A stretch of DNA of 64,000 nt from Saccharomonospora glauca K62 (GTDB lineage Bacteria > Actinomycetota > Actinomycetes > Mycobacteriales > Pseudonocardiaceae), in contig NZ_CM001484.1 of NCBI RefSeq assembly GCF_000243395.2, positions 2,163,747 to 2,227,746 of the forward strand, in the 5' to 3' direction. A program made the position numbers and the translations under genes. Position 1 is the stretch's first letter; the number at the start of each line of letters is the position of its first letter. This document shows, one piece after another, positions 1-9,266 of this stretch. A model generated the notes under the pieces. It ran no database searches, was not told where the DNA came from, and saw only the letters and a list, made by a program, of their open reading frames with translations.

Positions 1-849
1 CAGTCCATCGCATGGTTCTACGCCGCGTCCACGGGGCAGATCTCGATCGGTAACAAGCTGCGGGGTCCGTGCGCGGTGGTGTGCAGCGAGTCCGCGGGCG
101 GGTTGGACGCCGTGGCGCACAGCCGTCGGGCCATCCGGCGGGGCTGCCGGGTGCAGGTCTGCGGCGGGACGGAAGCCCCGGTGAGCCCCTACGCGCTCAC
201 CTGCCAGTGGCGATCGGGACTGCTCAGCGAACGGGACTCCCCGGACGCGTACCGCCCGTTCGCCCACGACGCCTCGGGCTACGTTCCCAGTGAGGGCGGC
301 GCGGTGTTGGTGATGGAGGACGCCGACCACGCCCGTGAGCGGGGAGCACGTGCTCTGGCGGTGGTGGCCGGACACGCGGCGACCTTCACCGGAGCGCAGT
401 GGTCGGTGAGCGAGGGCGACTACTGGCACCGCGCCGCCGAGGCGCTCGCGGCCGCGATCCGGCTCGCACTCGCGGACGCCCACGTCGCGCCCGAGGACGT
501 CGACGTCGTGTTCGCCGACGGGATGGCGATGCCCTCGGCCGACCGCGCCGAGATCGCCGCTTTACGCCAGGTCTTCGGTTCCACCTTCGACCGGATCCCG
601 GTGACGGTGATGGCGGCGGGGCTCGGTCGCGCGTACTCGGGGGCGGGGGCGTTCGCCGTGGCCGCCGCGACCCTGGCGTTGCGGGACGGCGTGGTCCCCC
701 CGACGTCCGGACTCACCGTCGACGACGTCGCCGTGTCCGCCGACGTGGTCACCGGCGCGCCCCGGCGAAGACCGTTGCGACACGCGTTGGTGCTCGCAAG
801 GGGCTTCGGCGGCTTCAACTCCGCACTCGTGCTCTCGGCGGGTGCGTAA
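1..849 (+). CDS. Type II polyketide chain length factor (KS-beta), 5' truncated by window edge
   Basis: The frame is open from base 1 and ends at TAA 847-849, so about 282 C-terminal residues are present and the start lies outside the window. The product matches ketosynthase-beta, the partner that pairs with KS-alpha and sets chain length in aromatic (type II) polyketide synthases. The equivalent of the KS active-site loop reads CSESAGGLDA. Most CLFs carry Gln where KS-alpha has Cys; here that position is Ser. A thiolase-fold C-terminal half follows (GYVPSEGGAVLVME, then a glycine-rich end GFGGFNSALVLS). It is followed at once by ACP, aromatase and cyclase genes in the same direction, the order seen in whiE spore-pigment clusters. 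The spore-pigment assignment is inferred from order; the CLF assignment is firm. Confidence 0.93.
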   Translation, partial: QSIAWFYAASTGQISIGNKLRGPCAVVCSESAGGLDAVAHSRRAIRRGCRVQVCGGTEAPVSPYALTCQWRSGLLSERDSPDAYRPFAHDASGYVPSEGGAVLVMEDADHARERGARALAVVAGHAATFTGAQWSVSEGDYWHRAAEALAAAIRLALADAHVAPEDVDVVFADGMAMPSADRAEIAALRQVFGSTFDRIPVTVMAAGLGRAYSGAGAFAVAAATLALRDGVVPPTSGLTVDDVAVSADVVTGAPRRRPLRHALVLARGFGGFNSALVLSAGA

Positions 850-868
850 CCGAGGAACGGAGGACAAC

Positions 869-1934
<1,066 letters not shown>

Positions 1935-1942
<8 letters not shown>

Positions 1943-2156
1943 CCCACGACCGCCGTCGGATCGGTGGGACGGGACCGTGTACCGGGCCCGTCCCACCGTG
2001 GCGTCGCCGCTCGGCGGCAGGCATGTCGTCGCCGATCCCCGCGAGCCCCGATCGCCCGTCCGCCGGCACGGGTGGCTCGTCGGGGAGGCGGAGTCGGCGT
2101 CCGCGCCCGGCTTTTCCGCCGGCCACGACGGCGTCGTAGCCGTAGTGCAGCCGTAG
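1935..2156 (+). CDS. Possible small hypothetical protein after the PKS cyclase
   Basis: An open frame of 73 residues whose ATG lies inside the last codons of the cyclase gene (8-base overlap). Codon third positions are mostly G or C, as in true genes here, and the sequence (WDGTVYRARPTVASPLGG, then VRRHGWLVGEAESA) is not strongly repetitive. I recognise no family. It could be a short accessory protein of the polyketide operon, the 5' remnant of a larger tailoring gene, or chance. The stretch from 2157 to 2416 has no convincing gene; a minus-strand open frame runs through it but is not recognisable. Confidence 0.35.
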
Positions 2157-2416
2157 CGCACACGCATATCGCCGCCCACGGTCGCAACTGTCGCGAGTGG
2201 TGGGGTTCCACGCCATCGCGGTGTCCCTAATGGACCCTCCGATGGGGGTGAACTCCGTGCCCTCGCGGCCACTGCCGTAGACGTCCACGGTGAGTTCCCG
2301 GTGCGGCACCACGGCGGCCCGTGGTTGTCCGAACTCGTTTTCGCGTATTTTCCGCTGGCTTTTCGCCGGGGGAGCGACGGGAGCCGGATATCGGATGTGG
2401 TGAAAGGTGTGTTCCA

Positions 2417-2460
2417 CCTTCGCGGGTGTCCGAGGGCCCGGTCGTGGACACCCGCGAAGG
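2417..2460 (-). terminator. Strong hairpin terminator after the FMN reductase gene
   Basis: A perfect 15-bp inverted repeat: 2417-2431 (CCTTCGCGGGTGTCC) pairs with 2446-2460, with a 14-base loop. It lies 2 bases beyond the stop codon of the minus-strand reductase gene. No long T run follows, which is usual for high-GC actinobacterial terminators. It may also stop transcription coming from the polyketide operon. Confidence 0.8.
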
Positions 2461-2462
2461 GG

Positions 2463-3017
2463 TCAGGCCGCCATGGTGTCGGAGGAGAGTCGATCGAGCA
2501 CCTTGCACAGGCTCTCGATCACCTCGGCGTCCTTCTCCGGGTGCGTTTCGGCGAAGCGGTTCACCGAGCCGGGGACGGCGAGGAGCACCTCGTCGACGAC
2601 CTTGGCTCCCGCGATGCCCAGGGACTTGCGGATCTCTTCCTGCGCCCACACGCCGCCGTACTGTCCGGCCGCCGTGCCGGCCACGGCGGCCGGCTTGTTC
2701 TTGATGACACCGGCACCGTGCGGGCGGGAGATCCAGTCGATCGCGTTCTTCAATACGGCGGGCATCGTGCCGTTGTACTCGGGAGAGAACAGCAGCAGGG
2801 CGTCGGCTTCGGAGACGGCGGCGCGCAGTCGTCTCGCCTGCTCGGGCGTGTTCGCCTCGGCGTCGAGATCTTCGTTGTAGAACGGCACCTCGCCGAGCCC
2901 TTCGAAGATCTCCACGGTCACGCCGTCGGGCGCGTGCTTGACCGCCGCCTCGGCCAGCTGTCGGTTGTGCGAGCCCGCTCGGAGGCTACCCACGAGCGCG
3001 AGGACGCGAATTGCCAT
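2463..3017 (-). CDS. NADPH-dependent FMN reductase (flavodoxin-fold)
   Basis: A 184-residue flavodoxin-like reductase of the NADPH-FMN reductase / chromate-azo-quinone reductase group. The FMN phosphate loop is GSLRAGSHNR near residues 10-19, and the second flavin-binding segment is SPEYNGTMPAVLKNAIDW near residues 79-96. Such enzymes reduce FMN or quinones with NAD(P)H and often protect against oxidants or electrophiles. The ATG is preceded by GGGAG 6-10 bases upstream. The gene is divergent from a TetR regulator with a perfect palindrome between them, so repression by that regulator and induction by a small ligand is the likely control. Confidence 0.93.
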   Translation of the reverse strand: MAIRVLALVGSLRAGSHNRQLAEAAVKHAPDGVTVEIFEGLGEVPFYNEDLDAEANTPEQARRLRAAVSEADALLLFSPEYNGTMPAVLKNAIDWISRPHGAGVIKNKPAAVAGTAAGQYGGVWAQEEIRKSLGIAGAKVVDEVLLAVPGSVNRFAETHPEKDAEVIESLCKVLDRLSSDTMAA

Positions 3018-3083
3018 GAAAACTCCCGGTTCTCTAAAGCGCTGGAGGTATCGCGACGGTCCTACGTTGACGCGCCGCCAGTA

Positions 3084-3103
3084 AACGGACCGTGGTCCGT
3101 TTC
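3084..3103. promoter_or_regulatory. Candidate TetR operator palindrome
   Basis: AAACGGACCGTGGTCCGTTT is a perfect 9-bp inverted repeat with a 2-base centre. It lies between the divergent FMN reductase and TetR genes, 67 bases upstream of the reductase ATG. Size and symmetry fit a TetR-family dimer site, so it probably serves autoregulation and control of the reductase. Confidence 0.8.
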
Positions 3104-3232
3104 TTGTTTAGCATTGGGGTGGGATGGTGGTCAACGGGACGTGGCCCGAGTTACGCTGAAGCAGTGGCTCGCTCGTCCTCTCCTTCGAACGTCGTGCCCG
3201 AGTGTGCTTCGGCTGGTCTTTCGCTCTCACTC

Positions 3233-3811
3233 GTGCCGATCAACGAACCCGGACGCCAGCGTGCCGACGCCGTCCGTAATCGAGCACGGGTACTCGACGC
3301 CGCCATGCGGGTCGCCGCGCGGGATGGTGCGGCCAATCTCACGATGGACGCGGTCGCGGCGGAGGCGAAGGTGGGCAAGGGCACGGTGTTCCGCCACTTC
3401 GGTGACCGCACCGGCCTGATAGGCGCGTTGCTCGACCAAGCCGAGCACGAGCTGCAGGAAGGCTTTCTGAACGGCCCGCCCCCACTGGGCCCCGGAGCCG
3501 ACCCCCACCAAAGACTCCTGGCGTTCGGTTCGGCGGTGCTCCACCACGAGCAGGACCACCAGGACCTCTACCACGCCGTGGTGAAGGACACCCACCGGCG
3601 ATTCACCGTTCCCGCCCGCCAGGTTCGGTACACCCACGTGACCATGCTCGTGCGGCAACTCGACCCGACCATGGACGCCGAGCTGATGGCCCATACCCTG
3701 CTCGGCTTCCTCGACACCGCGTTGACGAATCACCTGCTGCGGGAACGCGGCATGAAACTGGACCGCCTGGAGGCCGCGTGGAAGGACCTCGTCAACCGGT
3801 TGTGCTCCTGA
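3233..3811 (+). CDS. TetR/AcrR-family transcriptional regulator
   Basis: A regulator of 192 residues from the chosen GTG. The N-terminal helix-turn-helix is clear (RVLDAAMRVAARDG, then LTMDAVAAEAKVGKGTVFRHF, about residues 16-55) and is followed by an all-helical ligand-binding domain. The frame is open further upstream (GTG 3164 and codon 3092), but the longer versions would place the operator inside or at the edge of the gene and add low-complexity sequence. GTG 3233 gives the usual length and spacing to the HTH, though no clear ribosome-binding site supports it. It is divergent from the FMN reductase gene, its likely target. Confidence 0.88.
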   Translation: MPINEPGRQRADAVRNRARVLDAAMRVAARDGAANLTMDAVAAEAKVGKGTVFRHFGDRTGLIGALLDQAEHELQEGFLNGPPPLGPGADPHQRLLAFGSAVLHHEQDHQDLYHAVVKDTHRRFTVPARQVRYTHVTMLVRQLDPTMDAELMAHTLLGFLDTALTNHLLRERGMKLDRLEAAWKDLVNRLCS

Positions 3812-4146
3812 CCACCGTCGGCTCCGCCTCTTCCTTACGCGACCGGCCGAGGTAGGCGTCGTGCTCGGCCTCCACCCGGTCCGGGAAGACGTCGATCACG
3901 CCGCCTCCGATCGGGATCGGCCCTTCCGCGCGGTTGTCGCCCGGCACCGAACGAATCGCGCTCGTGGCGTCGGCGAACGTCCACATCCGCTGCCGAGCCC
4001 GCTCCGTCCCGGCGGCGTCGCCGATGCCTCGGCCACGGCTCGCGCCAGTGCGCGCAGGCCACGTAGTGCGCGCGGGTCACCCGCGTCGTGGCGACCACAG
4101 TGGTCGGAGCCGCCGACACGGCCGGCCGGATACCGAAACGTGCCAT
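3792..4146 (-). pseudogene. Possible decayed gene on the minus strand
   Basis: The interval between the TetR and RraA genes (3812-4230) has no intact gene. Read on the minus strand it shows protein-like segments in different frames: an ATG at 4146 opens MARFGIRPAVS and VTRAHYVACAHW; another frame reads ALARAVAEA; a third frame ends with RMWTFADATSAI and PIPIGGGVIDVFP before stopping at 3792. Frames would have to change twice to join them. This could be a gene broken by indels or accidental coding-like sequence in GC-rich DNA. I do not recognise the family. Its 3' end overlaps the TetR 3' end by 20 bases. Confidence 0.3.
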
Positions 4147-4230
4147 GCGACCACCCCGCTGTGATCTCCGATTGGTCCGGACGAATCTCGGGGATCACGG
4201 CGGGAAGTTCGGGCCCGCTGCGCCGCGACG

Positions 4231-4722
4231 TCAGTCGGCGGGCAGCAGCACCACTCCGTCGTCGTCGGCGTGGAGCACGTCACCGGGGAAGAACGTGACC
4301 CCGCCGAACCCCACGGGAACGTCGACGGCGCCCCGGCCATCCTTCGCGCTCTTGCGAGGATTGGTGCCCAGGGCCTTGATCCCGATCGGCAGCTCGGCGA
4401 GAGCGGCACTGTCCCGCACGGCGCCGTTGACGACGAGGCCCGCCCAGCCGTTCTCGACCGCCGAGGCCGCGATGAGGTCTCCGGTGAGCGCGGTGTGCAC
4501 GGAACCACCGCCGTCCACCACCAGCACGCAGCCCTCGCCGGGGGTCCGCAGCAGTTCCTTCACCAGCCCGTTGTCCTCGTGGCACGAGATCGTGCGGACC
4601 CGTCCGCAGAAAGCCCGCCGCCCGCCGAACTGGCGGAACTGGGTGTCGCACACCCGCAGTCGGTCCCCGTACTCGTCGACGAGGTCGGCGGTGGGCAGAG
4701 GCGTGAGCGCGTCGGTCACCAT
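4231..4722 (-). CDS. rraA: RraA-like protein / 4-hydroxy-4-methyl-2-oxoglutarate aldolase
   Basis: A 163-residue protein of the RraA/HMG aldolase fold. It shows the family's [12 protein letters not shown] start, the [10 protein letters not shown] segment, the [16 protein letters not shown] loop and the [14 protein letters not shown] segment that supplies the Arg and Asp of the divalent-metal/substrate site. In actinobacteria these proteins are annotated either as RNase E activity regulators or as HMG/CHA aldolases. The visible GAVRD motif fits the aldolase site, but the physiological role is not settled by sequence. It is an isolated gene, divergent from the small ORF at 4803. Confidence 0.9.
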   Translation of the reverse strand: MVTDALTPLPTADLVDEYGDRLRVCDTQFRQFGGRRAFCGRVRTISCHEDNGLVKELLRTPGEGCVLVVDGGGSVHTALTGDLIAASAVENGWAGLVVNGAVRDSAALAELPIGIKALGTNPRKSAKDGRGAVDVPVGFGGVTFFPGDVLHADDDGVVLLPAD

Positions 4723-4802
4723 GGGCCTTTCGTCGTGTGGTCGAGGGTGCGCTCATCCTGCCCCGGGCGGGGCGGGAAACACGAGTGGGACGGCGACCGT
4801 AC

Positions 4803-5060
4803 GTGACCAACATCTCGACGCTCCCCAGGCTTTCCGTCCCGATCGGGCCGCCGGAGGTGACCGTGCGTGGTGGCCGCCGGATCGTGACGACCACCACGCA
4901 CGGCAGCTCGGTCCCCGTACCCACCCTCGTCGTCCGGGACCAACACGACGGTGATGCGATGTACGCCGTGCGTCGTCACCTGTGCGCGTTGCTGGGCCTG
5001 CACCGTCAAGGGAGAGTCGAACTCCCGCGCCGCCCTCGGCGCACCGGGGGACCGGAATGA
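4803..5060 (+). CDS. Small hypothetical protein
   Basis: A GTG-started frame of 85 residues, TGA at 5058-5060. Codon third positions are strongly G/C, and the sequence has an ordered beta-rich start (ISTLPRLSVPIGPPEVTV), then VPTLVVRDQHDGDAMYAVRRH and a basic end (PRRPRRTGGPE). No family is recognised and no clear ribosome-binding site is seen. The frame is also open upstream to 4737. It sits alone between the divergent rraA gene and the convergent gene ending at 5114. It is probably a real lineage-specific gene, but weakly supported. Confidence 0.5.
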   Translation: MTNISTLPRLSVPIGPPEVTVRGGRRIVTTTTHGSSVPVPTLVVRDQHDGDAMYAVRRHLCALLGLHRQGRVELPRRPRRTGGPE

Positions 5061-5113
5061 CCGCCGGCCTCGGTTTCGTGTTCGCTTCCCGAAGCGACTA
5101 CCTGCTGCCGATC

Positions 5114-5578
5114 TCAGTCCGCCAGCTCGGCCTCCCAGTTCACCTTCTGAATGGCGAGGTCGACCTCCCGGAGCTCACGAGCCACCCGATCGGCCCGCTC
5201 ACGGAGTCCGCGCACGTCGAGCGCGGAGACGTAGGGCAGCTCCGAGCGGAGTTGGCGTCCGTAGTGGCCGTCCTTGCCCGCCGCGGCGTCGGCGGCCGCG
5301 GTGAGGAGGTTGTACTGGATGCGCAGCACGTCGCGGCGCGCCAGGGCATCGGTCACCGTGCCCGAGCCCAGCGGGGTGCTCGCGTTGGTGCGGTTGATGC
5401 GACGGATCAGCTCCTCCAGCTCCGCGCATGCCTCGACGGCTTCGGACAGCAGGGCGGAGGCGTCCTCGGCGGGAGGCTCGCCCTCCTGGTAACGGGCGTT
5501 GTTCGCGATCCGATTCTGGAGTCGCTGGATGCGTCGCTGGGTGTCCGCTCGGGCGGCCAGGGCCTCGGCCAACTTCAT
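5114..5578 (-). CDS. DIP1984-family protein (septicolysin-like)
   Basis: A 154-residue, mostly helical protein. It begins MKLAEALAARADTQRRIQRL, continues with NRIANNARYQEG and the conserved LIRRINRTNASTPL segment, and ends with a heptad-rich helix (LRERADRVARELREVDLAIQKV). This matches the DIP1984/septicolysin-like family of unknown function. ATG 5578 is chosen over an upstream in-frame ATG at 5620 because GAGGAGC lies 7-13 bases before it and the family starts at MKLAEAL. It is monocistronic, convergent with the small ORF at 4803 and divergent from the transporter at 5853. The 274 bases between 5579 and 5852 hold no other gene. Confidence 0.88.
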   Translation of the reverse strand: MKLAEALAARADTQRRIQRLQNRIANNARYQEGEPPAEDASALLSEAVEACAELEELIRRINRTNASTPLGSGTVTDALARRDVLRIQYNLLTAAADAAAGKDGHYGRQLRSELPYVSALDVRGLRERADRVARELREVDLAIQKVNWEAELAD

Positions 5579-5852
5579 CGTCCTGCTCCTCGGGAATGTC
5601 CGCTGAGGACACTCTGGCATGAACGCCCCTCACCGTGCATGCGGTTTTCGTCGGACGAGCCGTCGTGGCACGAATGTCCACTCCGGTGGGAGCGGGTGGT
5701 TCGGGACCGGACGGGTGACCCCCGTGCTCACCGACCGGGCATATCCGGCGACCGACCGGGGTACTCGGGCGCCCGTGGGAGTGCGTGCGAGGTGACGTGG
5801 AACGTGTCCGGCCCGGCCGTGACGTCCGTGCCGCCCGAGGAGCGGGACTAGC

Positions 5853-6752
5853 GTGCTCACGATCGCGGTTGCCCTCGCGGTGGTCGGGGCGTTCCTCATC
5901 GCGGTCGGTTCCGCGCTGCAGGAACGAGTCGTGGTGGGCATGCGGTTCCTGGGCGGCCGGGGAGTGCGATGGCTGTGGCGGCTGGTGAGGCAACCCCGGT
6001 GGCTGTTCGGAGCCGCCGTCGCGGGAGCGGGTGTGGGCCTGCACGTGCTGGCCCTCAGCCACGGACCCGTGAGCGTCATCCAACCGGTGGGGACCAGCGG
6101 ACTGCTGTTCGCGCTGGTGGTCAAGGCGGTGCTGGACCGCCGACGGCTACGGCTTCCCGAAGCACTCGGTGGGGTGGCCATCGTGGCCGGGCTGGTGGGA
6201 CTGCTGTTCGCGTTACCGGCCACCGGGAAGGACCCGAACCTGTCGACGGCCACCGCGGTGTTGCTCGCCGTCGTCACCCTCGCCACGGCGGCCGTGGCGG
6301 TGCTGGTCGCGTGGCTGGTGTACTCGGCCAGCGTGCGGGCCGGGGCGCTGGCGTTCGCCGCCGGGACCACGTTCGGGGTGGGCTCGGCGTTGGTGAGCAC
6401 GGTCGGGCACCGGATGCTCGGCGATCCCCTCGCGATCTGGGACTGGCCCACCCTTTTGGTGATCGTGTTGCTCTCGACCGGGGGACTCGCCCAGCAGCAC
6501 GCGTACCGCATGCGGCGCTTCGCGCTCACATTCGCCATGCTGGAAGTCGCGGACCCCGTCACGGCCGCGACGGTCGGCGTACTCGTGTTGGGTGAGCCCC
6601 TTCCCGACACGGCGTTGGCGGCGGCCTGGATGGGGTTGTCGGCCACGGTCATCGTGGTCGGCGTCGTCGTGCTCGCCCGCTCGTACCTCGTGGAAACTCC
6701 GGGACACACTGCTCATGCGCGTGTTGATAGCGACCGACACCTACCCTCCTGA
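5853..6752 (+). CDS. DMT/EamA-type membrane transporter
   Basis: A 299-residue integral membrane protein with about nine or ten hydrophobic segments, starting MLTIAVALAVVGAFLIAVGS. Two related halves, each with the conserved small-residue/proline segment (GPVSVIQPVGTSGLLFALV in the first, LEVADPVTAATVGVLVLGE in the second), identify the drug/metabolite transporter fold. The substrate is unknown. GTG 5853 has GAGGAG ten bases upstream. Its last 38 bases overlap the glycosyltransferase start at 6715, so the two are translationally coupled, which may hint at export or supply for a glycan pathway. Confidence 0.88.
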   Translation: MLTIAVALAVVGAFLIAVGSALQERVVVGMRFLGGRGVRWLWRLVRQPRWLFGAAVAGAGVGLHVLALSHGPVSVIQPVGTSGLLFALVVKAVLDRRRLRLPEALGGVAIVAGLVGLLFALPATGKDPNLSTATAVLLAVVTLATAAVAVLVAWLVYSASVRAGALAFAAGTTFGVGSALVSTVGHRMLGDPLAIWDWPTLLVIVLLSTGGLAQQHAYRMRRFALTFAMLEVADPVTAATVGVLVLGEPLPDTALAAAWMGLSATVIVVGVVVLARSYLVETPGHTAHARVDSDRHLPS

Positions 6753-7890
6753 CGTCAGCGGGAGCTCCTTCTTCGCGCATCGCCTCGCCGTCGGGCTGGC
6801 CGGCCGGGGGCACGACGTGCACGTGGTCTGTGCGTCCGAGACGGGACCCCGCAAGATCGTGCGGGACTCCGGCGTGTGTCTGCACCGCCTGCGTTCGGTG
6901 CCGCTCCTCATTCACCCGAGCGTGCGGTTCGTGCCGCCGCCCGGAGTCCCGGCACTGCTGCGCCGGCTCGTCGCGACGATGCGGCCGGACGTGGTGCACA
7001 CGCAGGACCACTTCACCATCGGTCGCGCCGCCGTCCGCGCGGCGAAGCGCTGGAACGTCCCCGTCGTCGCCACCAACCACTTCATGCCCGACAACCTGTT
7101 GCCCTACCTTCCGCGCCACCTGCATCGGCCGGTGGCCGACGTGGCGTGGCGGGACTTCCGGCGTGTCTACGACCGGGCCGACCACGTCACCACGCCGACG
7201 AGGGCGGCGGCGAACCTGCTCGCGGCGAACGGGTTCGACGGCTCCGTGGAGCCCGTGTCGTGCGGTGTGGACACGACGCGCTTCTCCCCGGACGGGGCCC
7301 CGCCCGGTGTGCACCGCCGGAAGCTCGGGCTTCCCGACGTGCCCACGGTGCTCTACGTCGGACGACTCGACGCCGAGAAACGGCTCGACGAGTTGATTCG
7401 GGCGCTACCGAGGGTGTCGGTCGGGGACGTGCAGCTCGTCCTGGCGGGCACGGGTACCCGACGCGCGGAACTCGAACGGCTCGCCGCCCGGTGTGGGGTG
7501 GCGAGACGGGTACGGTTCCTCGGCTTCGTGCCCGACGACCGGCTTCCGTCGGTGTACCGGGCGGCGGACGTGTTCGCGATCCCCGGCGTGGCCGAACTCC
7601 AGAGCATCGCGACGCTGGAGGCCATGGCCTGCGCGCTGCCGGTCGTCGCGGCCAACGCCGTCGCGCTGCCGCACCTGGTGTCGCACGGCGACAACGGATA
7701 CCTCGTGGAGCCGGGGGACGTCGCGGGGCTGGGTGCCGCGCTCGACGCGATCCTGACCTCGGCCGACCTGCGACGCCGGATGGGCGGACTGAGCAGGGCG
7801 ATCGCCCTCACCCACGACGAACACCGCACACTCGCGCGGTTCGAGGAGATCTACCACGCCGTCGCGCGGGGCCGCGCGGGCCGAGGTTGA
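6715..7890 (+). CDS. GT4-family glycosyltransferase
   Basis: A 391-residue GT-B enzyme. The N-terminal acceptor domain starts MRVLIATDTYPPDVSGSSFF and carries VVHTQDHFTIGRAA. The C-terminal nucleotide-sugar domain has VLYVGRLDAEKRLDELI and the EX7E catalytic/donor-binding motif in ELQSIATLE. It resembles the PimB/alpha-mannosyltransferase branch of GT4. ATG 6715 is chosen as the natural N-terminus of the fold; the frame is open upstream but lies inside the transporter gene. It overlaps that gene by 38 bases. The sugar and acceptor are unknown; a membrane-lipid or cell-envelope glycan is plausible. Confidence 0.9.
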   Translation: MRVLIATDTYPPDVSGSSFFAHRLAVGLAGRGHDVHVVCASETGPRKIVRDSGVCLHRLRSVPLLIHPSVRFVPPPGVPALLRRLVATMRPDVVHTQDHFTIGRAAVRAAKRWNVPVVATNHFMPDNLLPYLPRHLHRPVADVAWRDFRRVYDRADHVTTPTRAAANLLAANGFDGSVEPVSCGVDTTRFSPDGAPPGVHRRKLGLPDVPTVLYVGRLDAEKRLDELIRALPRVSVGDVQLVLAGTGTRRAELERLAARCGVARRVRFLGFVPDDRLPSVYRAADVFAIPGVAELQSIATLEAMACALPVVAANAVALPHLVSHGDNGYLVEPGDVAGLGAALDAILTSADLRRRMGGLSRAIALTHDEHRTLARFEEIYHAVARGRAGRG

Positions 7891-7919
7891 CGACCGGGCA
7901 GGGCGCGGATCACACTGAA

Positions 7920-7953
7920 GTTGTACATATCACAACTCGATGCGCGATACGCA
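7920..7953. promoter_or_regulatory. Candidate operator upstream of the C1 operon
   Basis: GTTGT (7920-7924) and ACAAC (7932-7936) form an inverted repeat around seven bases, followed by TGCG-CGATA-CGCA at 7941-7953. Both lie in the 138-base gap upstream of the folate operon, in a locally AT-richer stretch, where a GntR- or LacI-type regulator would be expected to bind. No regulator gene is adjacent. Confidence 0.45.
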
Positions 7954-8028
7954 ACAAGCGCAGTCGATTTGGGCACGCCTTCCGAGCGTGAGCGAGATCG
8001 TCGCCGGGCGTGAATCGAGGTGCCTCTC

Positions 8029-9249
8029 ATGGCCGAGGTCGTCCAGTCGTCCCGTCCCCGGCGGCCCCCCGCCACGGCCACCGCCGTGTCGGAGCCGTCG
8101 ATCCTGCTGTACCCGCGGTTGCGGAAGTCCCCCTACTTCCGGAAGTCCCGCGCGCACGGCGCCGCGTGCTACAGCGTCTACAACCACACCTATCACCCAC
8201 GGCACTACGGCGACCCCGTCGGCGAGTACTGGGCGCTGTTGGAGGGCGTCACCCTATGGGACGTGGGCGTCGAGCGGCAACTGGAGATCACGGGCCCCGA
8301 CGCGTTCGACTTCACCAACATGCTCGTGCCCAGGGACCTCACCAAGTGCGACGTGGGGCAGTGCAAGTACGTGTTCGTCACGGCGCCCGACGGGGGCATC
8401 GTCAACGATCCCGTGTTGCTGCGGCTGGAGCCCGACCGGTTCTGGCTCTCGTTGGCGGACAGCGACGTCGGGCTGTGGGCGATGGGGCTCGCCCATGCGG
8501 GTGGCTGGGACGTGACGATTCACGAGGCCGACGTCGCGCCGTTGCAGATCCAGGGCCCACGGGCGAAGGAGGTGCTGACCGAGCTGTTCGGCGCGTCGAT
8601 CCTGGACGTGCCCTACTACCGGCTGCGCGCCTATGACCTCGACGGCATGCGGGTCGTGGTCAGCCGCACCGGCTACTCGGGCGAGGTGGGCTACGAGATC
8701 TACCTTCTCGACGCCTCCCGTCACGCCGAGCGGCTCTGGGACCGGGTGTGGGAGGCGGGCACGCCGTACGGGCTCCGGCCGATCGGCCCCTGCCACATCC
8801 GTCGCATCGAGGCGGGCATGCTCGCCTACGGCTGCGACATCACGCTCGACACCAACCCATTCGAAGTGGGCTACGACTACCGCTGGATGGTCGACCTCGA
8901 CCAGGAGGCCGACTTCGTGGGCAAGGAAGCGTTGCGTCGGGTGAAGGCGGAGGGGGTACGCCGGCTGCTCGTCGGGGTGGAGATCGACGGTGCCCCGCTG
9001 GGCAGCTACAACGACGGGTCGATGATCGAGCCGTTCGCCGTGGTCGCGGGTGGAGCGCACCCGGTGGGAGCGGTGACCAGCGCCTGCTACTCGCCCCGGC
9101 TGAAGGCCAACATCGGCCTGGCGATGGTGCCGGTGGAGCTGAGCGGTGTGGGTACGCACGTCACCGTCGAGACCCCCACCGGCTACCGGGACGCGAGGGT
9201 GGTGGACAAACCGTTCATCGATCCCCGCAAGGAAACGCCGAAACGCTGA
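8029..9249 (+). CDS. GcvT/DmdA/LigM-like THF-dependent methyltransferase (demethylase)
   Basis: A 406-residue aminomethyltransferase-fold protein. The folate-binding GCV_T domain contains MLVPRDLTKCDVGQCKYV, IVNDPVLLRL, DVAPLQIQGPRAKEV and the SRTGYSGEVGYEIYL segment; a C-terminal GCV_T_C domain follows (FVGKEALRRV to VVDKPFIDP). These segments are closer in style to DMSP demethylase DmdA and other catabolic THF demethylases than to glycine-cleavage GcvT, and no glycine-cleavage P or H genes are nearby. The likely reaction is transfer of a methyl or methylene group from a small N-, S- or O-methylated substrate to THF. ATG 8029 follows GAGG with 8-base spacing; GTG 8020 is an alternative. It is the first gene of a four-gene operon. 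Confidence 0.85.
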   Translation: MAEVVQSSRPRRPPATATAVSEPSILLYPRLRKSPYFRKSRAHGAACYSVYNHTYHPRHYGDPVGEYWALLEGVTLWDVGVERQLEITGPDAFDFTNMLVPRDLTKCDVGQCKYVFVTAPDGGIVNDPVLLRLEPDRFWLSLADSDVGLWAMGLAHAGGWDVTIHEADVAPLQIQGPRAKEVLTELFGASILDVPYYRLRAYDLDGMRVVVSRTGYSGEVGYEIYLLDASRHAERLWDRVWEAGTPYGLRPIGPCHIRRIEAGMLAYGCDITLDTNPFEVGYDYRWMVDLDQEADFVGKEALRRVKAEGVRRLLVGVEIDGAPLGSYNDGSMIEPFAVVAGGAHPVGAVTSACYSPRLKANIGLAMVPVELSGVGTHVTVETPTGYRDARVVDKPFIDPRKETPKR

Positions 9250-9266
9250 AAGCCGGAGGGGCGATC

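Noticed and set aside
8254..9159. Antisense frame in the GcvT-like gene
   Set aside because: His/Arg/Val-rich shadow; the sense strand is a complete folate enzyme.
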